DNA of 40,191 nt. It comes from Mucidula mucida. Lineage: Eukaryota > Basidiomycota > Agaricomycetes > Agaricales > Physalacriaceae. How positions within the stretch are numbered: position 1 is the first letter of the stretch; each line of letters opens with the position of its first letter. Below are positions 31,228-40,191 of this stretch, in pieces. The stretch is from contig JADNYV010000310.1 in NCBI GenBank assembly GCA_015501055.1, positions 1-40,191 on the forward strand, in the 5' to 3' direction. The notes beneath the pieces are model-generated. The model saw only the letters and a program-made list of their open reading frames with translations. It made no database searches and was not told where the DNA came from. The position numbers and the translations under genes were made by a program.

Positions 31228-32717
31228 ATGGATAGCAACGTACCGGACGCGTCTCTCTCTTTCAACCGTCGGCGCAGCGGCGACGATGATAGAAAATCAA
31301 TGCGCTCAGTGCGCTCTGGTAAGAGACGCGCCGTCAACTCGTCGAATCATATTAATCATTAATGGAATCGAAAGATTCCTCAGACGCGACTCTGGTCACC
31401 GACCGCTCGCCTCCCTCAAGTCCTTACTTGAAGGACAACCTGGTAAAGCACGTATCACCGCCATCCAGTCCACTCGCCAAGCAAGCTTTCTCGCAAGTAT
31501 CGCCGACGGTGTCGCCCACAATGAGTGGGAGAATTCTCCACGCCTTCATAGCACATGTCGCACAGTGTTATCCGGGCGAACCGCCTGTTCCAATAGGCCC
31601 CCATCTGTACAAAACAGCGGGCGGCTCGTCATTAGTGAGTGCTGATAACATGGTTGCGTGTGTTTCTCATTTCCTCGCAGGAAATTCAGTTTCCATCCGA
31701 CACCTTTGACATGCTGCTCAATTGCCCTGGTGCTGTATGGGTCAACAGACTGCCTTTCCTTTATTCCCTTTGCCCGGTTCGCCTGTTCAGAGGCGATTTC
31801 GAGCGTAAACTAGGCCTGGTTCGGCGTCCCAGTGGCTTCGGGCAAACGCTATTCCACACAACAGCTTTGTTTTCCTTTGACAACGATTGCGAAGCCGTTT
31901 TTAGGCGCTTTTTCGGAACATCGCCGCCGCTAAACCACCGTTGCATGACTCTCTTCATCGACATGGAACGCATATTCACGCAGCCCACGGAAAGTCCAAC
32001 ATGTGTCATGAAAAAGTACATGAGCGGGGTTCTCAAAAACTTTCTCCGCACCAACGCCCCCCAGCTCAATATATCCTTCGAAGAAATCGAACAGTTTTCT
32101 CCCATTTCGTCACTTGTAATCTTTGACTGGGTTTTGGTCTGTAGCCACCTACTTGTTCGTATCATTGTACTGATCCCCTTCCGCAGGAGTCGATGCGCGA
32201 AGCAGGATACTCTCTCATCGTACTCATTGAAAATTTCAACATCCCGTTCATCAACTCAACACCGGAGACAATATCGGACATCGAGTATGCCATCGCCTTC
32301 AATCTGGTCAAGCCTATCGTCGCTGGAATTGACGATCAGGTTATTGCTGGCGGAATGATTTTGGGCGAGCCTGAATCAGAGGAGCCTTCCTGGGTTAGGG
32401 ATGGTGCTGACGGCAGAACGATCTTCGACAGAATCGCTCGCGATATCTCATACGAAGCCTGCGTTCATGGCGCATTTGGATATACGTGGGATCAGATCAG
32501 GGCGCTGGCTGACGAGGTCCTATCCACGCCGGAGGAGCGCGCAGAGTGTTTGGAGATAATTCAGCGCACTTGCGCTAAGCATCAGGATCCTGAACGCAAG
32601 TATGTGGAGTATTCTGTCGACGATGTCCTTACTTGTTTACGGGAGCAAAAAGGATTGCCTGCGCGACTTCCTTCCCCAGAGCCAATCTATTTCGGGACCG
32701 ACGACGGGAATTGTTAG
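31228..32717 (+). CDS. A4: degenerate AAA-ATPase-like protein
   Basis: Exons 31228-31318, 31375-31634, 31681-32136 and 32187-32717; 445 residues. An in-frame TAA near 31360 falls in the first intron (31319-31374), which is supported by the conserved GTAAGAGACGCG donor in all A genes; splicing gives DSSDATLVTDRSPPSSP. Domain blocks: RRPSGFGQTLF (no P-loop Lys), VLIENFNIPF, AFGYTWDQI. The second half is almost identical to A2. Followed by a decayed ferritin-like gene, as A2 was before the DNA transposon inserted. Together with A1 and A2 it is one of three intact A copies. Confidence 0.7.
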
Positions 32718-33014
32718 CCATCCGTCCTACACTTCTACCTGCACATCGTTTGCTGTTCTATCCGTAGATAAGGAGTGAGCTCTCGTGTAGAAACTAGCGG
32801 ATATGTACTGCGATATTCTTGACTCATCTTGATATCCGAAGGTCGGTGGTGCCTTTTAATAATTTCTGCGTAGCGCGTTTGTCTTCTCAGCGATGAAACT
32901 GTACAGCACATTAGATTTCTACAAACGAAAAGAGTGTATAGCAGTACAACGATAGATACATACAAAAAACTACTACAAGTCCATAAATTAGTCCATGAAA
33001 TCCTTGAAATGTCG
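32718..33014. other. A4 3' flank
   Basis: No gene. Provides the unoccupied version of the large transposon's insertion site (around 32793) and the sequence shared with 20723-20941 and partly with 3480-3640. Confidence 0.5.
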
Positions 33015-33884
33015 TTAAATCAAATTGTTGTTAGAATCAAAATGGAACTGGAGGAGAGCGGGCCCAGCAACGGTAGTAACATCGGACACCTTTCCGCTAG
33101 CATCGTCCGAGATCACCAAATACACCGTGCCTCTCAAGGACGCTGGAATGACAACCTTGCCGTCCTTGATGGGCACGGTAACCATATCCAAACCAGTCAG
33201 GAAGACTGCCACCAATGAGTTGTTGCAGTTATCAAAAGTAAGGCTGACAATAGCTTGGGGTTCGATGAGTTAATGGCCAACTTGGGGAACACTTTGACAG
33301 GTAGTGGTGGATTGGTCTGTGGGGCACAACTTGATGAAGGGAGATGCAAGGCCAAACACCTCGTCCAACGTTAAAGGGACCTGGAGAAAGCATCAGTTGA
33401 TGAAGAGCAGAAAAGCCGCAAAGAAACACCAACATTGAATGTGCCACTCCACGGCTCAATCTTGTTCACGGCGGAAGCGACCCAGGCAGCTTGACGTGCC
33501 TCTGTTGACAGAATAACTGCCGCGGCAGTCAAGTAATCCTTGTTCTGCAGGAACTGAGCAGCACCAGCATAAGCCATAACATCTGTCACGCCTTAATAAG
33601 AATTTCAGATGGACACCAGCCAACGTACCGACACCTTTAAAGATCTGGCTAAGTGTGGCGAACTCAGTTGGGGTTTTGTAAGGACTGTTGAGATTGTTGA
33701 GGGCGATCCTCATGGGTTGAACAAAAAACATATAAGGTGTATTCACAAGGCTGGCTAGCTTTGTCGCCAAGGACTGACTCCAAAAACTCAACGTGAGTAG
33801 CCTCATGGTCGGCGATCTGCTGGAAGCAACCTCTAGCCCACTGAGACCATACAACTGATGATTAATACAAATAACTTACTCTGA
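33015..33884 (-). pseudogene. R3: Rds1/ferritin-like domain protein, decayed
   Basis: The longest of three copies. On the minus strand: a possible 5' splice region near 33880; FQQIADHEATHVEFLESVL then KASQPCEY (metal-binding type E-x2-H of the ferritin-like fold); EFATLSQIFKGVG; QFLQNKDYLTAAAVILSTEA; AWVASAVNKIEPWSG; an intron; TLDEVF-like and FPKLAI-like pieces; and the C-terminal frame 33215-33015 with AVFLTGLDMV, LRGTVYLVI and VAGPALLQFHFDS. These segments lie in different frames separated by small indels, so the gene is dead. Members of PF13668 are usually secreted, ~300 residues. Its N-terminus is absent here. Confidence 0.7.
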
Positions 33885-33921
33885 TCCCTCCTTCTCTTTC
33901 CCTTCATATCTGGCAACCACA

Positions 33922-34317
33922 AGCAATGGAAACAGCGGTACGGTTGAATTTGTTGTTGCAGGAGAAGCGTACCATACCTGGTATTTGGAGACGCCAAAAG
34001 GACATTGCCCACTCATTGCCCTTCATGGCGGCACAGCAGTCAGCCATCACTATATGCTGTATGTTCATGGTATACCTATCACTCAAACCCTGATGCCTTT
34101 TAGATCATTCAAGACGGTTTACAGCCACTTAGGGTCCGAAGTACATGGTGTTTGGTTCATGAATTAACGCTAAAAGCATCCAATTTGTTCTTTAGTGTTT
34201 CCGTCAGTCTATACAATCAGCTTACTAGGCCATAAGCCAAAATCCTTCTGGTCACCGGATCTGTTCATTGACCTTACTCCCGGATTTGAATCCAAACCGT
34301 GCAAGACCTACCCTCTG
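33922..34317 (+). pseudogene. Peptidase S33 (proline iminopeptidase-like) fragment
   Basis: The plus strand encodes TVEFVVAGEAYHTWYLE, then CPLIALHGGTAVSHHYML (the HGG oxyanion-hole motif of alpha/beta hydrolases of the proline iminopeptidase / L-amino-acid amidase type). After a likely intron (GTATGT ... TTTTAG) and degraded sequence comes KPKSFWSPDLFID, which matches the FWTPELF(I/M)DEL block of this family. The region between (normally the GIPVVxYDQ strand) is unrecognisable, and the catalytic nucleophile region is missing because RT2 is inserted at 34318. No start codon is convincing. Clearly a remnant. Confidence 0.6.
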
Positions 34318-34844
34318 TGTTATGAATCGCCATATTTTCACATTTTCATCCTATCATATCTTATCGGGAGCCTTGTCTTATCAACCAACGGACTGTTTTA
34401 TCATCTGTTTCGTCACCGATTATACTCCTTTTCATTACCGAAGCCGTACTCATGTCGGACACACACCCAACACATGGATGACATCATACATGCCAATACC
34501 TCATGGACTCCCTATTGTATACATACCGCCGACACTCGTAGCACACATGGTTGTTTCAGTATTATTACTTACATGCAGTTACCACTCGTATTTAATGGTT
34601 TCACGGACGAGTAGCATACAACACTGGGTCAAGGGCGTGGAGCATCCCTAGTGGAAACGCGTATGGACAAGGAGTCCCAAACACAGACTTACTAGTATAT
34701 AAGCAGTAGTGTAGTATCATTGTACTTTAGTTCCGATCTCGTTTATACACCTGGCCTAGCCTAGTCTTACGAACGTGAACACTTTCTCTTTTAGTTCTTG
34801 CTGTGGTACCTGGTTTGGCCTCGTGGCTTAGTCAGTGGCTAACA
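34318..34844 (+). repeat. RT2 5' LTR, 527 bp
   Basis: Starts TGTTATG, ends GCTAACA; TATATAAG at 34696-34703; presumed transcript start near 34728, where TAGTTCCGATCT lies. Confidence 0.9.
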
Positions 34845-34846
34845 GA

Positions 34847-34858
34847 AGGTCAGAACTA
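34847..34858 (+). other. RT2 primer-binding site (self-priming type)
   Basis: AGGTCAGAACTA pairs with TAGTTCCGATCT at 34728-34739 apart from one mismatch and one G-U pair; RT1 and its LTR pair perfectly. Position two bases after the LTR. Confidence 0.55.
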
Positions 34859-35443
34859 CTTTCTACCACCTACCACACATTCCTGATCGTCGATCAGCAC
34901 TTCGCTGTTTGATCATCGCACATTCCCCTATTCCCTTTCCCTGTTTACAGATCGACGGATTCCTAATTCCAGCGCACGTCCGCATATGTGTGTATTGGTC
35001 CCAGTAGTGCCGGCTAACAGTTAGAGATAACTGCCTTGGGTGCTGGAAGTAGCCGCTCTCACGAGAACGAACTTTTGGCAGTTGCACTTCAGTGGGCGCT
35101 GTTTACGGGTCAACCCCCATTCCCAGGAAAACTTCGGCTTACCTCACACCAGAGGGACGTCGGCTGGGCAATTGCAAACTTGTGACGAGCTCTTGGGCTC
35201 CGTAGATACATAGTCAGTAGTCGGTAAAATAGCGTAGACAGTTACGATACCTACCTACTTTACTTACCTTACAATACACACCATCATTCCCCACCCTACC
35301 AAGTCCTGGATTCTATTTCAGATCTAGGCGACTCCACCTTATTCATCCAAACCTCTATTCCCTCACCCGTTTCATCAAAATCCGCATCTCCCATATCCCC
35401 ACTTTCACCCTTTCACTCTCCGATCCTATCACCCCGATTCATC
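34859..35443 (+). other. RT2 5' untranslated leader
   Basis: No conserved frame. Pyrimidine-rich before the gag ATG at 35444. Colinear with the RT1 leader. Confidence 0.6.
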
Positions 35444-36370
35444 ATGTCCAACGAAGCACCCGAAACCGCTCCTCATACACCCGCTCATCATGCCGATGTC
35501 GAAATCAAAGGTCGATCCCTTGTCAACAAGCCTTATGACTATGACGGGGACAAGTCCAAGTACAAGAGCTGGTGGCGATCGATGTTCACATACATCCGTG
35601 ACAAGAAGAACAACCTCACATCTGACTCCGAAAGGATCGATGTTGTTCTCTCCTATATCCGAGGAGATCACGTAGATGCATGGGTCCAGAACTACTTGGA
35701 CCAGAACTTTGACGAGGAAGAAGAGGAATGGACAGTCTCTTGGACGGAGTTCAAGGAGCATTTGAAGGAGCAATTTGTGGATTCCAACCTCGCACAAGAC
35801 GCACAAGACCAGATCGAGCGGTTGCGCCAGGGGCAGGACACCGCTCAAGATTTCTTCCAGAAGTTCGAGGTTCTGCTCACTCAGGCAGGATATTCGAAGG
35901 ATGACACATTTGTCGTGCGACTTCTCGAGACCAACGTCAACGAGAAGATCATTGATCAGATCTATGGCAGCCGAGACGGGTTGCCAGAGAAGTACAAGGA
36001 TTGGAAGGCACAGATCATTCAGATTGATCAGCTATGGAGAAGGCGGACGGCGAGCAAGAGGTCCGGCATGCAGTCCCGGCCTCAACCTCCGCAGGCGGCT
36101 ACATCAAGAGCCAATCCTATGAACCCACCTCCGACGCCGACACAACGAGATGCCACCGGTGTTACCTATGGAGGAGCCAGCAGGCCGATGGACATTGACA
36201 ATGCATGTTGAAGGGGACTCTGCTTCAGCTGTGGCGAACACGGCCACGTCAGCAGGTTCTGTCCAAAGAAGGGTCGACCCCAGACGATTCGGGGTCTATG
36301 GAGCGAAATGAATGACGAGGAGAAGAAGAAGTTGGCCGAAGAGTTGGGTTTTGCGAAGCTCCCGCAGTAG
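35444..36370 (+). pseudogene. RT2 gag with CCHC zinc knuckle, one in-frame TGA
   Basis: 255 codons are open from MSNEAPETAPHTPAHHADVE through the capsid-like region (KSWWRSMFTYIRDKKNN, QIERLRQGQDTAQDFFQK, YGSRDGLPEKYKDWKAQI) to a TGA at 36209-36211. The same frame then continues with LCFSCGEHGHVSRFCPKK (C-x2-C-x4-H-x4-C) and MNDEEKKKLAEELGFAKLPQ to TAG at 36368. Gag forms the virus-like particle and the knuckle binds RNA. This copy shows the intact frame that RT1 has lost; only the TGA separates capsid from nucleocapsid. Confidence 0.85.
36346..36352 (+). promoter_or_regulatory. RT2 slippery heptamer GGGTTTT
   Basis: Gag codons are GGT (36347) and TTT (36350) preceded by G, so the heptamer is in the X-XXY-YYZ phase. 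A -1 shift here opens a frame without stops into the protease. No check of the downstream RNA fold was possible. Confidence 0.6.
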
Positions 36371-37059
36371 ACGCAGTCCTGCCGGAGCAGTCATCAAGGG
36401 AAAAGTTGTCAGATGCAAAATCTATTTATAGTACTGGTACTGATACGCCTAAAATATCATCGACGACTTCACCAACAAAACCTGCGAAAGAAAGATTTGA
36501 GCCAAATACGCCCGAGTGGATCGCACAACGGCTAAGAGAGGATGAAGTGTTGAGAGCAGTGGGAATTTTGAGAGCATGGATGCCGGAGCGGAGAGAGAGA
36601 GAAGCAACGGAAGAGAAGGTGATGGCGATCAGAGCGTTGACAAAGGAAGCTGTGGTGGAAGTTGTGACGGAGTTGAAAAAGTCGAGTAAGTACATCCGGG
36701 GAACAAAGGGGCAGGACATGAAACTCCGAGTAACCATAGAGAGCGTACACACAGGCTCTGAATGGGAAACGAGTGCCCTTCTTGACAGTGGAGCAACGGG
36801 TTCTTGTGTCAATAAAGAATTTGTCGAGAAGAACGGACTCCCGATCAAGGAGTTACCGGTCAAGCTCCCTGTCTACAATGCGGATGGAACCCTAAACGAG
36901 GGAGGAACAATCAAAGGTTTTGTGGAGGTCCGGATGAAGATCGGTGATCACGCAGAAAAGATCAAGTTGGCTTGGCAAAACAAGCATCTTTTTGGGGCTA
37001 GATTGGTTACGATATCACAACCCCACGATCAACTGGACGGAATCCACGTTGACTTTTGA
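36346..37059 (+). pseudogene. RT2 pol N-terminus: protease
   Basis: Open in the -1 frame from the slippery site: a spacer (DAKSIYSTGTDTPKIS), a helical region (RAWMPERREREATEEKVM), then ETSALLDSGATGSCVNKEFV (retropepsin D-S-G) and LPVYNADGTLNEGG. An 11-base deletion near 36975 relative to RT1 shifts the frame; the original continues in frame 2 as KTSIFLGLDWLRYHNPTINW. Confidence 0.85.
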
Positions 37060-37396
37060 TCAATGCCCAGACCGTTGCGGCTACCTACCCGAGTATAACT
37101 CGCCGGAAGATGAAGGAGAAGACATAGAAGAGAAGTTGGAAGAGGGAGAGTGTTTGTTCTGGATGGACTGGGACAACTATCGCAAAAGCGGTGAAAAGCT
37201 GAGATCACAACAGCCTTTATCCGCTGCTGCACCTTACATCGAGGAATTCTCCAATGTATTCAGCAAGGCGGACTTTGACAAGCTACCGGAGCAAAGACCC
37301 TGAGATCATGCAATAGAACTCACGCCTGGTTCCAAACCGGTTGACTGCAAGGTCTATCCCCTTAGTCCATCCGAGCAGAAGGCATTAGACGAGTTC
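37060..37396 (+). pseudogene. RT2 protease-RT linker
   Basis: Frame 2 encodes an acidic linker (SPEDEGEDIEEKLEEGECLF) and EEFSNVFSKADFDKLPEQRP, then TGA at 37301-37303 where Gypsy elements have Trp before DHAIEL. The frame continues to RT without another stop. The same TGA is in RT1. Confidence 0.75.
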
Positions 37397-38230
37397 TTGG
37401 AGGAAAACATACGCACGGGACGCATACGGCCATCAATCTCACCCATGGCGTCACCCTTCTTCTTTGTCAAGAAGAAGGACAGAAGTCTTCGGCCCGTGCA
37501 GGATTATCGGAAGTTGAACGACATAACAATCAAGAACCGATACCCCTTGCCGTTGATTCAGGAGCTTATCAACAAGTTGAAGGGAGCAAAGGTTTTCACA
37601 AAGATGGATGTCCGATGGGGTTACAATAATATCCGGATCAAAGAAGGTGATGAGTGGAAAGCGGCGTTTAGAACAAACCGAGGCCTGTTCGAGCCCTCAG
37701 TCATGTTCTTCGGACTTACAAACTCGCCAGCAACGTTCCAATCGTTTCTGAATCACATTCTGAAGGAGTTGATCGATGAAGGACATGTTATAGTTTACTT
37801 AGACGATATACTTATCTTTACGAACACGTTGGAAGAACATAGGCATATCGTACGACGAGTATTAGAAATATTACGAGTAAATAGGTTGTATTTAAAGCCC
37901 GAGAAATGTAGTTTTGAAGCACACAAAGTAGACTACTTAGGGGTGATTGTTGGAGGAGGAGAAGTGAAGATGGATCCGGCAAAAGTAGCTGTAGTAAAGG
38001 AATGGAAGGAGCCGACAAAGAAGAAAGAAGTACAGTTGTTTCTGGGCTTCTGCAACTTCTACCAACGTTTCATCCGGGGATTTGCGGGAGTAGCGAAGCC
38101 ATTGACATCGCTAACCGGGAAGGGCGAGTGGGTTTGGGGCATGGAGCAGCACAAGGCGTTTGAGGAGTTGAAACGGAGAATGACGGAAGAACCCGTTCTG
38201 ATCGTACCACGCGACGACGGCAAGTTTTGA
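37397..38230 (+). pseudogene. RT2 reverse transcriptase
   Basis: Same 277-codon block as RT1 with all RT motifs: PVQDYRKLN, KMDVRWGYNNIRI, FGLTNSPATFQSF, VIVYLDDILIF (YxDD), LGVIVGGGEV, FLGFCNFYQRFIRGFA. Differs from RT1 by only a handful of residues. Ends at TGA 38228-38230, where the frame carries on as VEADSSNYANGAVLSQL (RNase H); the element needs Arg there. RT1 has the identical TGA. Confidence 0.9.
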
Positions 38231-39076
38231 GTTGAGGCAGACTCCTCAAACTATGCGAACGGGGCGGTTCTGTCCCAGTTGGTTGATGGAAAATGGAGAC
38301 CAGTAGCCTTTTGGTCTCGCGCGCTGAACAAAGTAGAGCGCAATTATGAGATCTACGACAAAGAGATGATGGCTATTATGGATTCCATCAACGACTGGCG
38401 GCAATATCTCCTAGACGCTAAGGAGACAGTGGAGGTTTTTACCAATTATTAAAACCTTCAGTACTTCCGGAAGCCGCAGAAGTTGAATCGGCGACAGGCG
38501 CAATGGGTCACGGAGCTGGCAGAGTATGACATACAGATGATTCACAAGCCGGGCAAGACGATGGGGAAAGCTGATGCCTTGTTAAGGATGACAGGCCTTG
38601 AGAAGGGGGAAAAAGATAACAAAAACGTTGTTTTGCTAAAACCGGAGTTTTTTATATCACAAATCCAATTTTCTTTACATACAGTAGATACACCAGAGGA
38701 CGAATTACTTAACAAAATCAAACAAAGAAAAGGAAACAAAGACAGATACATACAAAAAGCATTAGAAAACAAAGAAAAAGGATGGGAAGAGAAGGAAAAT
38801 GGACTCATTATACGGAAGGATCGTATTTACATACCAAAGGACAAGGAATTGCGGGGAAAAGTTATCGGAATGCATCATGACGCACAGCTTGCAGGGCATC
38901 CCGGACGATACAAGACCCTTGAGCTGATCACATGTACTTATTGGTGGCCAGGAATCAGCCGAGACGTCCGTGAATACGTGGAAGGGTGTCAAAAATGCCA
39001 GACCACAAAGTCACATTGCACAAAGCCGGCTGCACCCTTCACCCTATTGATGTGCCAAGCAAGCCATGGGAGGTAG
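38231..39076 (+). pseudogene. RT2 RNase H and integrase zinc domain
   Basis: RNase H (EADSSNYANGAVL, EIYDKEMMAIMDSI) is interrupted by TAA at 38450-38452, where TNY-stop replaces the TDHQ motif by three G-to-A/C-to-T changes. It is followed by RRQAQWVTELAEYDIQMIHK, GKADALLRM and a long linker, then the integrase HHCC zinc finger (GMHHDAQLAGHPG, C-x2-C in EGCQKCQ), intact here. A one-base loss near 39040 ends the frame. Confidence 0.85.
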
Positions 39077-39395
39077 TAGGGATGGACATAATTGGAGAAC
39101 TGCCAGAATCAGGAGGATATAACGCGATCAGCACGTTTGTGGACCATTCACAAAGCAATTATGCATCATACCAACACACACCACTCTGACGTCGGAAGGC
39201 ATGACCCGCATTTACCGTGATCGCATTTTCCCCATACATGGGATGCCACAACAGATGATACATGATTGCGGTCCACAATACCACTCGCGTTTCATGAAGG
39301 AGTTGTACCGGTTGTTGGGCATACAAGGAAACTTTACAACGGCGTATCATCCACAGGCAAATGGGCAGACGGAACGGCTGAACCAAGAGATAGAA
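38986..39395 (+). pseudogene. RT2 integrase core, cut at an inversion junction
   Basis: Two frames hold the core: MDIIGELPESGGYNAISTFV (first Asp), then after a one-base loss near 39150 IHDCGPQYHSRFMKEL (second Asp kept) and YHPQANGQTERLNQEIE (Glu). The reading ends abruptly after NQEIE; the expected HFLRLFVNYHQ tail is replaced by reversed sequence. Confidence 0.85.
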
Positions 39396-39396
39396 C

Positions 39397-40191
39397 CCTT
39401 AAGGCGCAAGTTCCATTCTGCGCCAGAGTCGCTCCATGAGGGCTGCAGAGGGTAGCGTGACATTAAGGGGTTTGGTATCAGGCGGTGGCATGGGTCGGAA
39501 TAAATGTGATGGAAATTGCGACATGGGGACTTCAATGCGAGCAAGCGCGGGTGGCTTCGGCTTGTTCAGATATTGTTGATGAAAATCACTGATGGCTTCG
39601 TCGGCATTTTTTGAGATTGCATGCCGGTTCCCATGTCTGCTTGTGTGTGCCATAATCCTTCCAGTGAACCTTGTATTGGAAACCCCCGCGGTACTTCCAG
39701 GAATTCATCACTTTCTCAACCTCCCATTCCGGCTCGGCGCCTTCCAACACCGGTGGTGGACGCGTGTCTCGGGGTTGCGTCGGAAATTAGGGCTCGTGGT
39801 AAGGCGTCAACAGGGCCTCATTGAACACGGGATGGATGCTTTTCCACGTGTGAGAAATCTGAAGCTTGTAAGAGCTCGTCCCGACTTTCTTGATCACTTT
39901 GAACGGCCCGAATTGTTGTCATCGAGCTTCTTCATTGGTTGGTCCGTGCTGAGATTCGTCCCTTCCAGCCATACTTTGTCGCCTTCCTTGTACTCTACTG
40001 CCTCTGTTCGCTTCCTGTCATAAAACCGTTTCATGTCTTCTTTTGCCATCTTCAATGCTGACCCCACTTCGTCCCATGTCTTCCTCATGCCGTCGGCAAA
40101 CTCCTGCGCAGTCTCATTTCTCGATGCCGTTTTTGGAGCGGTGCCTTTGTAGGGATGTCTGCCCATGTCTGCAAAGAACGGAGTGACTTTG
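39397..40191 (-). pseudogene. Inverted 3' part of an RT1/RT2-family pol
   Basis: Minus-strand match to 11911-12700 of RT1. From the window edge backwards it has the integrase tail (KVTPFFADMGRHPYKG, KTWDEVGSALKMAKEDMKRF, VWLEGTNLSTDQ), then the chromodomain region (TWEPACNLK) with one extra A that shifts its frame, and the region next to the purine tract. It contains the same TAA before the chromodomain and the same one-base loss after KKLDD as RT1. Either an internal inversion of RT2 or a head-to-head second element; the window ends before this can be decided. Confidence 0.85.

Larger units (their letters stand above)
34318..40191 (+). mobile_element. RT2: Ty3/Gypsy chromodomain retrotransposon, rearranged
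   Basis: Same family as RT1, on the plus strand: 5' LTR 34318-34844, primer site, leader, gag from 35444, pol from the slippery site at 36346. The coding part is colinear with RT1 up to the integrase motif NQEIE (39395). From 39396/39397 the sequence switches to the reverse complement of the element's 3' coding end and runs backwards through the chromodomain and integrase tail to the window edge. The 3' LTR is not in the window. It has frameshifts and stops as RT1 does, some of them identical. It interrupts the S33 peptidase remnant. Confidence 0.88.

Noticed and set aside
34847..34870. A tRNA primer-binding site after the RT2 LTR
   Set aside because: No TGG-type start complementary to a CCA end; the self-complementary match to the LTR explains the site better.

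Overview
The window looks like nuclear DNA of a basidiomycete fungus, most likely an Agaricomycete. The evidence is genes split by 39-65 nt GT-AG introns, an F-box protein of the mushroom type, Rds1/ferritin-like gene remnants, a peptidase S33-like remnant, and chromodomain Ty3/Gypsy retrotransposons. There is no prokaryotic or viral gene organisation. It is a repeat-rich accessory region built from a segmentally duplicated gene family and several layers of transposons.

Layout. 1-1843: tail of a TA-flanked MITE, then a 1,058-bp element with ~214-bp terminal inverted repeats and a 9-bp target duplication (Mutator type). 1978-7422: three genes of one family (A1, B1, A2) encoding SP-rich proteins with a degenerate AAA-ATPase-like (PF09820-type) domain. 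7523-20714: a complete large DNA transposon with 8-bp target duplication and 12-bp terminal repeats. Its single multi-exon gene (~1.9 k codons) has P-element/THAP9-like DDE motifs, zinc-binding ends and a C-terminal PHD-like finger. This gene is broken by an in-place inversion (9164-10496), by an inserted Gypsy element RT1 (11123-17877, minus strand, itself carrying a 244-bp MITE in its 3' LTR), by a frameshift and by TGA codons. 20942-21659: a decayed Rds1/ferritin-like gene cut by a solo LTR that holds a second solo LTR in opposite orientation (21660-22726). 23326-24379: F-box-like gene with frame breaks. 24657-27426 (minus): a larger AAA-like protein with a C-terminal PD-(D/E)XK-like motif, divergently paired with the next array. 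27624-32717: second array A3 (pseudogene), B2, A4, followed again by an Rds1/ferritin remnant. 33922-34317: S33 peptidase remnant. From 34318: a second Gypsy element RT2 (plus strand) whose integrase gene runs into an inverted copy of its own 3' part and leaves the window.

How the parts relate. The two A-B-A-Rds1 blocks are copies of one segment. A2 is a mosaic of A1-like and A4-like sequence, and a stretch of about 660 bp is identical between the blocks, so duplication was followed by gene conversion. The A and B proteins keep the fold motifs, but five of six copies have lost the P-loop lysine, so they look like pseudo-NTPases; the nearby full-length relative has a nuclease-like tail. The two Gypsy elements share inactivating stops, a slippery heptamer at the gag-pol junction, and a primer-binding site complementary to the start of their own transcript. 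That last feature is the Tf1-type self-priming arrangement rather than tRNA priming.
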